From an uncultured Oscillospiraceae bacterium (GTDB lineage Bacteria > Bacillota > Clostridia > Oscillospirales > Oscillospiraceae): 42,048 nt of DNA. A program made the translations under genes and the position numbers. The notes beneath the pieces are model-generated. The model saw only the letters and a list, made by a program, of their open reading frames with translations, was not told the origin of the DNA and made no database searches. The stretch is taken from positions 1 through 42,048 of the forward strand of contig CATLAL010000023.1 in NCBI GenBank assembly GCA_949878425.1. Reading direction: 5' to 3'. Positions within the stretch are counted from its first letter, which is position 1. Each line of letters starts with the position of its first letter. Positions 28,722-36,445 of this stretch are shown here, in pieces.

Positions 28722-29189
28722 ATGGTCGAGGCGCTCTACACACAGTTTCAGGAGGATCTGCTGCGCTTCTGCGTCTCCCTGACCGGGGCGCGCTCCGCCG
28801 CGGAGGACCTGGTTCAGGAGGCGTTTCTGAGGGCGCTGACCCACCTGGAGGACCTGGAGCCCCTCAGCCAGGGCCAGCGCCGGGCCTGGCTCTATAAGAC
28901 CGCCAGAAATCTCCAGATCGACCGGGTGCGGAAGCAGGCCCGGGAGGTGTCCGGGTCGGAGGAGGTTATGGCGCTGGTCCCCTTTGAGGAGGACCTCACC
29001 CAGGTGGCGGTCCGCCAGATGGTGGAGCGATTGCCGGAGGAGGAGCGGCCCCTCTTTGCCATGCGGTACTTCGAGGGCTACAACGCCGCGGAGCTGGGGG
29101 AGATCTTCGGCCTGGCGCCCTCAACGGTCCGCTCCCGGCTGGCCTCGGCCCGCAGGAAGCTGCTGCGCTGGCAGGAAACCGAACAATAA
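28722..29189 (+). CDS. ECF-type RNA polymerase sigma factor
   Basis: 155 residues with the two ECF domains only: sigma-2 (LYTQFQEDLLRFCVSLTG ... DLVQEAFLRAL ... RRAWLYKTARNLQIDRVRK) and sigma-4 (LPEEERPLFAMRYFEGYNAAELGEIFGLAPSTVRSRLASARRKL). No anti-sigma gene is adjacent; the following gene encodes a VNG-repeat protein of unknown function, only 31 bases on. Ribosome binding site AGGAGG. The upstream DNA is T-rich and may hold its own ECF promoter. Target genes are not visible, but the next gene is the first suspect. Confidence 0.9.
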   Translation: MVEALYTQFQEDLLRFCVSLTGARSAAEDLVQEAFLRALTHLEDLEPLSQGQRRAWLYKTARNLQIDRVRKQAREVSGSEEVMALVPFEEDLTQVAVRQMVERLPEEERPLFAMRYFEGYNAAELGEIFGLAPSTVRSRLASARRKLLRWQETEQ

Positions 29190-29220
29190 ATAGTATATTA
29201 TAATGTATGGAGGGTTTACT

Positions 29221-30405
29221 ATGGGTAAGTCACTGCGAATCAACTGCGCCATCTGCGACGCCAGAACTGTCAGGGAGAGCGTCCTGGACGCCTACGAGCG
29301 GATTTCCATCAACAGCGCCCTTCTGCTGGCCGGTCCGGAGGCCAGGGAGCTGCTGAGCCGCCACCAGGTGAAGCTGAACGCGGCCAACATCCTGGACCTG
29401 GAGGGGGACGTGCAGGTCTCCACCGTCAACGGCTCCATGGAGCTGCACCCCGGCCAGTCCCTGCCGGCGGGCAGAGTCTACCTGATGGTCAACGGAAATC
29501 TCGTCATCGCTCCGGGCAGCGAGGAGCTGGTGGGGCGCTACCTGGGCATTAGGGTCAACGGCACGGTCATCTGCCCGGAGAGCATGGCCGTCCTCCTCTC
29601 CGCCGCCAACATCAACGGTTCCCTGAGCACCTACCCGGACGGCTGCGTCCTGCTCAAGCGGACGGTGGAGCTGGACCGCACCTTCTGCCTGCGCACGAAG
29701 CAGGACGCCCGCTACTACGCGGCCCGCCGGATTGTGGCCCTGGCTCCGGATATCGACTTCGGCAGGCTTGCGGAGAAGAACGTGGGGTTTGTCACCCGGC
29801 AGCTGATGGTGGCGGAGAGCCTGGCAGAGGCCGCCGTCCCCCTCTTTGACGAGCGGGCGGACATCCTGATCCTCCCGGACGGCTGCGCCTTTGTAAACGG
29901 CAGCGCCACCCTGGATGAGGCTCTGCTCCGCCGGTACGGCGGCAAGCTCTATGTCAACGGCAGCCTCGCCGTCACCCGCGCCAGCGCCTCCTGCCTGGAG
30001 CGGGTGTCCTACCTCCGGGTCGGCGGCGACCTGCTGGTGACAAAGGGCATGGAGGCAGCGGTAATGGAGTGCGCTCCCATCTACGGCAGGCTGCTGGTCC
30101 TGGGCGGCGTCCATCTCTGCGACAGGGACGGCGTTGTCATCGACCGCCCCCTGCTGGAGAGCGCGGAAGACGGGCTGTCTGTGAAGGACTGCGGCAGAGT
30201 GGAATTTTCCGAGGACGTGCCGCCGGAGCTGATCCGGGAGCGGCTGGTGGCCCTGCGGGACTGCGGCGACATCATCTGCACGGAGGTCCAGCGCGCCGCC
30301 GTACAGATGACCGCCGAGGACGTGGGCCGCATCGGTCCCGCCTGCCCGGAGGAAGAGGAAGGCGAGGATGTCACCTCCATCAACGCCGCCACCTATCAAT
30401 TCTGA
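29221..30405 (+). CDS. VNG-repeat (beta-solenoid-like) protein, unknown function
   Basis: 394 residues from ATG 29221 (GGAGGG upstream); an upstream ATG at 29203 is rejected. No signal peptide or membrane helix. The chain contains spaced copies of a strand-turn motif V-N-G or I-N-G (near 69, 90, 112, 131, 225 and 245), each followed by a hydrophobic strand (SMEL, NLVI, TVIC, SLST). They alternate with helical LLSxx blocks. This reads as an irregular beta-solenoid, like bactofilin or FapA domains. Cysteines C9 and C12 near the start (NCAICDAR) could bind metal. It ends in an acidic tail. It lies right behind an ECF sigma gene. I do not recognise the family. Confidence 0.7.
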   Translation: MGKSLRINCAICDARTVRESVLDAYERISINSALLLAGPEARELLSRHQVKLNAANILDLEGDVQVSTVNGSMELHPGQSLPAGRVYLMVNGNLVIAPGSEELVGRYLGIRVNGTVICPESMAVLLSAANINGSLSTYPDGCVLLKRTVELDRTFCLRTKQDARYYAARRIVALAPDIDFGRLAEKNVGFVTRQLMVAESLAEAAVPLFDERADILILPDGCAFVNGSATLDEALLRRYGGKLYVNGSLAVTRASASCLERVSYLRVGGDLLVTKGMEAAVMECAPIYGRLLVLGGVHLCDRDGVVIDRPLLESAEDGLSVKDCGRVEFSEDVPPELIRERLVALRDCGDIICTEVQRAAVQMTAEDVGRIGPACPEEEEGEDVTSINAATYQF

Positions 30406-30422
30406 TTTTTCCATCCTGTATA

Positions 30423-30461
30423 GGAGAGGGCCCGGCTGTGCATTGCAGCCGGGCCCTCTCC
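30423..30461. terminator. Bidirectional hairpin between the VNG-repeat gene and the RpiR gene
   Basis: A perfect 16-base-pair stem (GGAGAGGGCCCGGCTG and its complement) with a seven-base loop between two converging stop codons. Confidence 0.75.
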
Positions 30462-30468
30462 AGCGCCT

Positions 30469-31344
30469 CTACCTGCCGGAATCGCCGCCCCGCTTCCCGG
30501 CACGGGCCTTCCGGATGTGGGTTCTGGACAGCTGGGTCAGGTTGGTCTCATAGCTGGCGTTTGCGAAGGCCGTATAGAGGATGTCGATCACATTGAGCTG
30601 AGAGATGCGGGAGGACATAGCTCCGCTGCGGAAGGTGGCCTCGTTGGCGGCAATGTATATATTGTAGTCCGCCAGCTCCGCCACCGGGGAGTGTCCATAG
30701 CGGGTAATGGCGATCATAGGCGTTCTGTTGTTGCGCATCTCCCGCATGCAGGCGATCACCTCCTCCGTCTCTCCGGAGTAGGAGAACACCAGCCCCAGAT
30801 CCTCGGCGCTGGCATTGCGGGCCTGGAGCAGCTGGGCGTGCCAGTCCGCGTTAATGGCGCACGGCTTGTTCAGCCGCAGAAATTTCAGATAGGCGTCCTG
30901 GGCCGCGCACAGGGAGGCGCCCAGTCCGTAGAGCAGCACCGTCCGGCAGGAGCAGATGAGATCCACGCACTTCTCCAGGACCTCCGCCTCCAGAAGGTTG
31001 CGGGTGTCCTCTAAGGAGATGATGTTCTTATAGGTCACCTTCTCAATGATGTCCTCCATGTGGTCAGAGCGGGCAATCTCCTTTTGCTCCTCCTCCTCGC
31101 TCTGCTTGCGCAGGGCCATTTCGTAGGTGACAGACTGGCGGAACTCCTTGTACCCCTCGAACCCCACCCGGCGGCACATGCGGATAATGGTGGAGGGGGA
31201 GGAGAAAGTTCTCTCCGCCAGCTCGTGGATATTGCACTCCATGGCGCTCTCCGGATGCTCCAGCAGGTAGTCTGCAATGGAGCGCTCCGTGGGACTGATG
31301 GCGTTTCTGCACTCCCGCAGGCACAGCAGCGCACTTTTCTTCAT
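30469..31344 (-). CDS. RpiR/MurR-family transcriptional regulator of MurNAc use
   Basis: 291 residues. The N-terminal HTH_6 domain (SPTERSIADYLLEHPESAM, then ELAERTFSSPSTIIRMCRRVGFEGYKEFR) is followed by a SIS sugar-phosphate isomerase-like domain (about 125-260; VLLYGLGASLCAAQDAYLKFLRL, FSYSGETEEVIACM, AITRYGHSPVAELAD). Such regulators bind a sugar phosphate, here probably MurNAc-6-phosphate. The gene is divergent from murQ and the shared intergenic region holds inverted repeats around the murQ promoter, so it most likely represses that operon. Confidence 0.9.
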   Translation of the reverse strand: MKKSALLCLRECRNAISPTERSIADYLLEHPESAMECNIHELAERTFSSPSTIIRMCRRVGFEGYKEFRQSVTYEMALRKQSEEEEQKEIARSDHMEDIIEKVTYKNIISLEDTRNLLEAEVLEKCVDLICSCRTVLLYGLGASLCAAQDAYLKFLRLNKPCAINADWHAQLLQARNASAEDLGLVFSYSGETEEVIACMREMRNNRTPMIAITRYGHSPVAELADYNIYIAANEATFRSGAMSSRISQLNVIDILYTAFANASYETNLTQLSRTHIRKARAGKRGGDSGR

Positions 31345-31492
31345 GGTGTGATACCCTCCTTATTCATTGCCCGCGCCCTGCGGGGTTCTGTATGCTCCCA
31401 TCCCGCGGCGCAGGGTATATCCCTTGTCTCTCTGAAATCTCACGGCACATTTTACCACAACTCTGTACATAATGCAAAAAAACAGTGGATTT

Positions 31493-31534
31493 TTTTCCGC
31501 GAAGTTTCACCATATTGCCCAATGTCGCGGAAAA
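31493..31534. promoter_or_regulatory. Inverted repeat, candidate RpiR operator
   Basis: TTTTCCGCG (31493-31501) and CGCGGAAAA (31526-31534) form a 9-base inverted repeat with a 24-base centre. A CCGCGAA half-site recurs at 31571. Placed between divergent regulator and murQ promoters. Confidence 0.45.
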
Positions 31535-31577
31535 CAAATCTATTTTCAAAACAAAGTACCGCATATTCCACCGCGAA

Positions 31578-31606
31578 TTGACTTGAAAGAGATAATTTCG
31601 TAAAAT
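31578..31606 (+). promoter_or_regulatory. murQ: Promoter of the murQ operon with an internal palindrome
   Basis: TTGACT, 17 bases, TAAAAT. The spacer holds GAAA-N7-TTTC (31585-31599), a likely repressor site. The transcript would begin about 80 bases before murQ. Confidence 0.7.
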
Positions 31607-31693
31607 ACCAACTGTAGACAGGCGGCAGGGCGCGAATCGTCCCTAAACGGGTGCGCGGACCGCAGATACAGCCGACAGAAAGGAGAATTGCGC

Positions 31694-32590
31694 TTGGACA
31701 TTAACTTAGAAAAAATGACCACAGAGACCAGAAACCCCGATACCATGAATCTGGACCAGATGACCCCCCTCGAGGTGGTTACCGCAATGAATCGGGAGGA
31801 CGCCAAGGTCCCTGCGGCCATTGCGCCCGTTCTGCCGCAGATTGCGGAGGTGGTGGGCTGGGCCACGGCGGCCTTGGAGGCCGGCGCCAGGGTGTTCTAT
31901 ATGGGCGCCGGTACCAGCGGACGGCTGGGCGTTTTGGACGCCGCGGAGTGTCCGCCTACCTTTGGCGTATCTCCCGACCGGGTCGTGGGTCTGATCGCCG
32001 GCGGCGAGCAGGCGTTCCTCAAGGCCGTTGAGGGCGCGGAGGACAGCCGCGAGATGGGCCGCACGGATCTGGAGAATAACCATCTCACCAGCAAGGACGT
32101 GGTCATCGGCATCGCGGCCAGCGGCCGCACCCCCTATGTCCTGGGTGGACTGGCCTATGCCAGAGAGGTCGGCTGCCATACGGCGGCAATCTCCTGCAAC
32201 GCGAATTCGGAGATCGGCCAGGCGGCGGATCTGGCGATCGAGGCTGTGGTAGGTCCCGAAGTCCTCACCGGCTCCACCCGCCTGAAGGCGGGAACTGCCC
32301 AGAAGCTGATCCTCAACATGATCTCCACCGCCTCCATGGTGGGGGCCGGCAAGGCCTACCAGAACCTGATGGTGGACGTGATGCAGACCAACGAGAAGCT
32401 GCACCGCCGGGCGGAGAAGATCGTGATGGAGGCCACCGGCGTGGACCGGGATACCGCCCGGGAGAAGATCTCCGCCGCCGGCGGCAGCGTCAAGGCCGCC
32501 ATTACCATGATTCTGGCTAACTGCGGCGCCCAGGAGGCGGCCCAGCGCCTGGAGCGGGCCAACGGCCACGTCCGGGAAGCGATCCAATAG
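31694..32590 (+). CDS. murQ: N-acetylmuramic acid 6-phosphate etherase
   Basis: 298 residues. The start is taken as TTG 31694, eight bases after AAGGAG; another TTG at 31688 is too close to that site. The SIS-domain fold shows the MurQ signature: FYMGAGTSGRLGVLDAAECPPTFG, VIGIAASGRTPYVLGGL, and GPEVLTGSTRLKAGTAQKLILNMIST. MurQ removes the lactyl ether to give GlcNAc-6-phosphate and D-lactate, in the cytoplasm, after uptake of MurNAc by MurP. It heads the operon with the PTS permease and MupG and is complete. Confidence 0.95.
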   Translation: MDINLEKMTTETRNPDTMNLDQMTPLEVVTAMNREDAKVPAAIAPVLPQIAEVVGWATAALEAGARVFYMGAGTSGRLGVLDAAECPPTFGVSPDRVVGLIAGGEQAFLKAVEGAEDSREMGRTDLENNHLTSKDVVIGIAASGRTPYVLGGLAYAREVGCHTAAISCNANSEIGQAADLAIEAVVGPEVLTGSTRLKAGTAQKLILNMISTASMVGAGKAYQNLMVDVMQTNEKLHRRAEKIVMEATGVDRDTAREKISAAGGSVKAAITMILANCGAQEAAQRLERANGHVREAIQ

Positions 32591-32605
32591 TCCAGCCTTT
32601 CTTCA

Positions 32606-32653
32606 GCAAAAAATGGCTCAGCCATTTTTTGCAGTCCTTTTCAAAGGGACTGC
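32606..32653 (+). other. Tandem intercistronic hairpins between murQ and the PTS gene
   Basis: Two adjoining stems share a GC: GCAAAAAATGGCT / AGCCATTTTTTGC, then GCAGTCCCTTT-type. The first has a T run inside its stem and could cause partial termination, lowering permease expression relative to murQ. Confidence 0.6.
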
Positions 32654-32703
32654 GCAAGGAACCGTACCATCCCAACGAAAAACATGAAAGAGAGGAAGAA
32701 GAA

Positions 32704-34155
32704 ATGACAATTCAGGAACTGGTCCAAAGCATCCTGAAGGGTGTGGGCGGCAGACAGAACGTTGTCACCGCCACCAACTGCATGACCCGTCTGCGCATCA
32801 ACGTCAAGAACGACGGCGCGATTGACGAGGCGGCCCTGAAGGGCATCGAGGGCGTGATGGGTATTGTCCACGACCGGCCGAACTACATTGAGGTCGTGGT
32901 GGGCCCCGGCAAGTGCCGCAAGTGCTCCGACTACTGCAAGGAGCTGGGTATCCCCGCCGCCGCTGACGCCGCCACCGCCACCGCGGGCGGCGACTGGAAG
33001 GCCAACAAGGCCGCCATCAAGGCCGGGCAGAAGGAGAACAAGCTCAAGTCCATGCTCAAGACCTTCGGCGACATCTTCGTGCCCCTGATCCCCGGCGTCA
33101 TCGCCGCCGGTCTGTGCGCCGGCATCAACACCCTGATCCAGCAGGTGTTCAAGACCTCCGCCGAGGCCGGCTGGTATATCATCGTCACCAGCCTCCTGGG
33201 CCTGATCAACACCGCCTTCATGACCTACCTGACCGCTTGGGCGGGCTACCGTGCGGCGGAGAAGTTCGGCGGCACCCCCGTTCTGGGCGGCATGCTGGGC
33301 ATGATCACCACTCTGGGCGGTATCGATGCCATCTCCAAGGTTGTCCATCTCTACAATGAGGCGCAGCCTCTGGACGCCATCCTCCGCGCCGGCCGCGGCG
33401 GCGTTCTGGCCGCTGTCATCGGCGTGTGGGTTATGTGCAAGATCGAGAAGGCCGTCCGCAGCAAGATGCCCGACGCGCTGGACATCGTGTTCACGCCCCT
33501 GCTGACCCTCATTATCACGCTGATCCCCTACATCTTCATCGTCATGCCCATCACGGGCCTCATCTCCACGGGCCTGGTGAAGCTGGTGGGCGCGGTGGCT
33601 ATGAGCACCTCCCCCATCGTCCGCGCGGTCAGCGGTTATCTGGGCGCGGCGCTGTTCCTGCCCATGGTGGCTATGGGTATGCACCACGGCCTGGTGGCCC
33701 TGTACACGGTACAGCTTGAGACCTTCGGCGCCGTGTACCTCTACCCCGCTCTGGCCATGGCCGGCGCCGGCCAGGTTGGCGCTGCCATCGCCATCTACCT
33801 CAAGTGCAAGAAGGTCAACAACAACCGCCTCAAGAGCGTCATCGGTGGCGCCCTGCCCGCCGGTATCCTGGGCGTAGGCGAGCCCCTGATCTACGGCGTT
33901 ACGCTTCCCATGGGCAAGCCCTTCATCACCGCCGGTCTGGGCGCTGGCTTCGGCGGCGCGTTCGTCAACTTCATGCAGGTGGCTTCCACCACTTGGGGCC
34001 CCTCCGGCCTGCTGGGCTGCTTCGTGATGACCGCCGGCCCCAACGGCGCTACCATGAGCGTGCTCTACTTCGTCATCGGTCTGGTGATCAGCTACATCAT
34101 GGGCTTTATCTTCACCAACCTGGCCATCAAGCCGGAAGAAGTGGCAAATGTCTGA
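32704..34155 (+). CDS. murP: PTS system MurNAc/glucose-type EIIBC permease (MurP-like)
   Basis: 483 residues from ATG 32704 (GAGGAAG upstream). Residues 1-80 are the EIIB domain with phosphocysteine C26 in ATNCMTRLR. A short Ala/Thr linker follows, then the EIIC membrane domain with about ten helices (about 105-475), including GAALFLPMVAMGMHHGLVALY and GEPLIYGVTLPM. There is no EIIA domain, as in MurP, so it borrows EIIA-Glc. The neighbours murQ and mupG and the RpiR regulator point to MurNAc as the sugar. Overlaps mupG by eight bases. Confidence 0.9.
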   Translation: MTIQELVQSILKGVGGRQNVVTATNCMTRLRINVKNDGAIDEAALKGIEGVMGIVHDRPNYIEVVVGPGKCRKCSDYCKELGIPAAADAATATAGGDWKANKAAIKAGQKENKLKSMLKTFGDIFVPLIPGVIAAGLCAGINTLIQQVFKTSAEAGWYIIVTSLLGLINTAFMTYLTAWAGYRAAEKFGGTPVLGGMLGMITTLGGIDAISKVVHLYNEAQPLDAILRAGRGGVLAAVIGVWVMCKIEKAVRSKMPDALDIVFTPLLTLIITLIPYIFIVMPITGLISTGLVKLVGAVAMSTSPIVRAVSGYLGAALFLPMVAMGMHHGLVALYTVQLETFGAVYLYPALAMAGAGQVGAAIAIYLKCKKVNNNRLKSVIGGALPAGILGVGEPLIYGVTLPMGKPFITAGLGAGFGGAFVNFMQVASTTWGPSGLLGCFVMTAGPNGATMSVLYFVIGLVISYIMGFIFTNLAIKPEEVANV

Positions 34156-35194
34156 GCCCCTGGGCTACTCCGTCTATCTGACAAGCTTTGAAGCCCAGCG
34201 GGCGATGCTGGAGCGCTCCGCCGGAACCGGCGCGAAGGTGTTCCTGTCCCTGCACATCAGCGAGGAGTTTGCTCCGGACTACTGCGCCAACGCCGAGAGG
34301 GTCTGCCTCTGGCTGGCGGAGGCCGGGTTCCGGACCATCGCGGATGTATCCGTAAAAACAGTTTCTCAGTTTGGCGAGCCGGACCTAGTCCGGCTTGCCA
34401 AACGTTTTCGGATCTGGGCCCTGCGGATTGACTACGGCTTTACTGAGGCGGAGATTGCCGCTCTGGCCCGGGAGATGCCCATCGCGGTCAACGCCTCCAC
34501 CACCTCGCCGGAGGCGGGACGGCGTCTGGCCTCGGCCGGCGGCCTCGTCATGGCAATGCACAATTTCTACCCCAGGCCGGAGACCGGCCTGGACGCGGAC
34601 TTTCTCCTGGAGAGCACCCGCGCCCTACAGGAGGCGGGACTGCGGGTGCTGGCCTTCGTCCCCGGGGACCAGTCCCTGCGGGGGCCTGTCCACGCGGGAC
34701 TCCCCACCCTGGAGGAGCACCGGGGACAGATCCCCTCCGCCTGCTACGCGGACATGGTCCTTCGCTTCGGAATGGACGGCGTCTTTGTAGGCGACCCGGG
34801 CCTCAGCGCTGGGGAGCAGCGGCGGATCCGGCGCTTTCAGGAGGAGGGCGTGCTCTCCATCCCCGCCGCGCTGGACCCGGCCTATGCCGGGCTCTACGGC
34901 CAGGTGTTCACCTGCCGGCCGGACTCCCCGTCCTGGCTGGTCCGCTTCACCGAGTCCCGGGAGTACTCCTGCTTCGGCGAGGCCGTGGAGCCCCGGCACT
35001 GCGTCTCCCGTGGGCGCGGAAGCATCACCGTGGATAACCGGACCTACGGCCGCTACTCCGGGGAGGTGCAGCTGCTGCGGCGGGAGGCCCCGCCGGACAG
35101 CCGGGTCAACGTCATCGGGCAGGTCCCGGACAGCGCCCTGCTCCTGGCGGACCGCATCCCCAGAGGCGGCTCCTTCACCCTGGTGGAGCCCTAA
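34148..35194 (+). CDS. mupG: MupG-family 6-phospho-N-acetylmuramidase (DUF871)
   Basis: 348 residues. N-terminal TIM-barrel with GYSVYLTSFEAQ, KVFLSLHISEE, AMHNFYPRPETGLD and GDQSLRGPVHAGLPTLEEHR. A C-terminal beta domain with VQLLRREAPPDSRVNVIGQV follows. These are the DUF871 hallmarks. MupG of S. aureus splits imported MurNAc-6P-GlcNAc; here it would feed MurQ. It is the third gene of the operon, overlapping the PTS gene. A MurNAc-GlcNAc disaccharide route is therefore the likely use of the operon. Confidence 0.92.
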   Translation: MSEPLGYSVYLTSFEAQRAMLERSAGTGAKVFLSLHISEEFAPDYCANAERVCLWLAEAGFRTIADVSVKTVSQFGEPDLVRLAKRFRIWALRIDYGFTEAEIAALAREMPIAVNASTTSPEAGRRLASAGGLVMAMHNFYPRPETGLDADFLLESTRALQEAGLRVLAFVPGDQSLRGPVHAGLPTLEEHRGQIPSACYADMVLRFGMDGVFVGDPGLSAGEQRRIRRFQEEGVLSIPAALDPAYAGLYGQVFTCRPDSPSWLVRFTESREYSCFGEAVEPRHCVSRGRGSITVDNRTYGRYSGEVQLLRREAPPDSRVNVIGQVPDSALLLADRIPRGGSFTLVEP

Positions 35195-35350
35195 TACTCC
35201 ACCAAGCCTGGAACCTGCAATTGGCTTGGGCCGGATTCCCGCAGGGCTGCGTTGTCGTCTTTGGCGGGCGTCAGCCCATCCGCATCCTCCGCCTTGCCCT
35301 GCGAAAATCCATCTCCAAGCGCAGCTTGCAATTCCTAACTTGGTGGAGTA
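35195..35350. mobile_element. MITE-like element after mupG
   Basis: TACTCCACCAAG (35195-35206) and its reverse complement (35339-35350) bound 156 bases. Imperfect pairing (CTGCAATT-GGCTTGG against a TTGCAAGCTGCGCTTGG region) continues inwards. TA dinucleotides at both tips fit a TA target duplication as used by mariner/IS630-type elements. It starts only three bases after the mupG stop codon. Confidence 0.65.
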
Positions 35351-35443
35351 CTAGAGTCTGTTTTAAAACCGACTCTAACCCTGCCACTCTTTAGCTTTTC
35401 CTAAAGGCGAAACAACGTTTCGCCGCAAAAGTTTTTCTTTTTG

Positions 35444-35500
35444 ATTCTTTTTCTTTGTTCACAAAGAAAAAGAATGTATGCCCAAAGAATGTATGCCCAA
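35444..35500 (+). repeat. Hairpin followed by a 15-base tandem repeat
   Basis: ATTCTTTTTCTTTGT pairs perfectly with ACAAAGAAAAAGAAT (35444-35475, two-base loop). It runs into AGAATGTATGCCCAA repeated twice in tandem (35471-35485 and 35486-35500), just before the HAD gene. A smaller GGCGAAAC/GTTTCGCC hairpin lies at 35406-35424. Confidence 0.75.
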
Positions 35501-35529
35501 CCTACCGCCCGGAAAAGGAGATATTGCCC

Positions 35530-36378
35530 ATGGAAATACGCGCAATCATTATGGACCTGGACGGCACCGCCCTGCGGCCCGACCGGGTATCCTTCTCCGC
35601 CAGGCTGGAGGCGGCCCTTCTGGAGGCCCACCGGCGGGGGGTGGCCATCGTGCCCGCCACCGGACGGCAACAGAGCCTGCTGCCGCCGCCCCTTCTGGGC
35701 AATCCGGCCTGGTCCGGCATCGCGGTGCTCTGCAACGGGGCTGAGATCCGCCGGCTGGCCACAGGGGAGCTGCTGGACGCCCGCTATATGACCGCCGCCC
35801 ACCTGACGCCCCTTGTCCAGGCTGCCAAGCGGCTGGGGATCGCCATTGAGCTCTCCTCCGGCGGGCAGCTCTATCTCACAGCGGACAGCTGGGAGGTATC
35901 CCGCCGCCGGGAGTCCCTGCGCTTCCACCTGGGGGTACTGGAGCGGGTGGGCCGCCAGGTGGAGTGCCTGGAAACCTTCCTGGCCGGCACGGAGCTGGCC
36001 TTTGAGAAGGTCAACCTGCCCTACCTCCCCCCTGAGACCCGGGAGAAGATTCTCTCCGTCCTGGCGGCGCTCCCCCTCTCCGGCGTATTCAGCGGCCCGG
36101 ACACCATGGAGGTCACCCACCGGGAGGCCACCAAGGCCCATGGACTGCGCACCGCTTGCCGCCTGCTGGGGATCGACCCCGCCCATACCATGGCGATCGG
36201 AGACAGCGGAAACGACATCTCCATGCTCCAGGCCGCGGGACTGGGCGTGGCCATGGGGGACGCGCCGGAGGAGGTCCGGCGGGCCGCCCGGGCGGTAACC
36301 GGCTCCAACCCGGACGACGGAGCGGCGCAGGCTATTGAACGCTACGTCCTCGGGGCCGCCGGCCCGGCTGAAATCTGA
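35530..36378 (+). CDS. Cof-type HAD hydrolase
   Basis: 282 residues from ATG 35530 (GGAG upstream); an in-frame earlier codon is rejected because the intervening codons come from the tandem repeat. HAD motif I is MDLDGT (D9, D11), motif II TGR, motif III/IV AIGDSGNDISML. The cap between motif II and III is of the IIB (Cof) type, as in sugar-phosphate phosphatases such as YidA. Cytoplasmic. It may clean up sugar phosphates from the nearby MurNAc operon, but it is separated from it by the MITE-like element and is probably transcribed on its own. Confidence 0.9.
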   Translation: MEIRAIIMDLDGTALRPDRVSFSARLEAALLEAHRRGVAIVPATGRQQSLLPPPLLGNPAWSGIAVLCNGAEIRRLATGELLDARYMTAAHLTPLVQAAKRLGIAIELSSGGQLYLTADSWEVSRRRESLRFHLGVLERVGRQVECLETFLAGTELAFEKVNLPYLPPETREKILSVLAALPLSGVFSGPDTMEVTHREATKAHGLRTACRLLGIDPAHTMAIGDSGNDISMLQAAGLGVAMGDAPEEVRRAARAVTGSNPDDGAAQAIERYVLGAAGPAEI

Positions 36379-36398
36379 AGAAAAGGCGCCCAACCGGG

Positions 36399-36445
36399 CG
36401 GCCGTCTGGCACAAGCGCATTGTGCTGGGCGGCCGCTGTTTATAT
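36399..36445 (+). terminator. Terminator of the HAD gene
   Basis: CGGCCGTCTGGCACAA pairs with TTGTGCTGGGCGGCCG over 16 positions, with three G-U pairs that only form in plus-strand RNA. It lies 20 bases past the stop and is followed by CTGTTTATAT. Confidence 0.55.
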
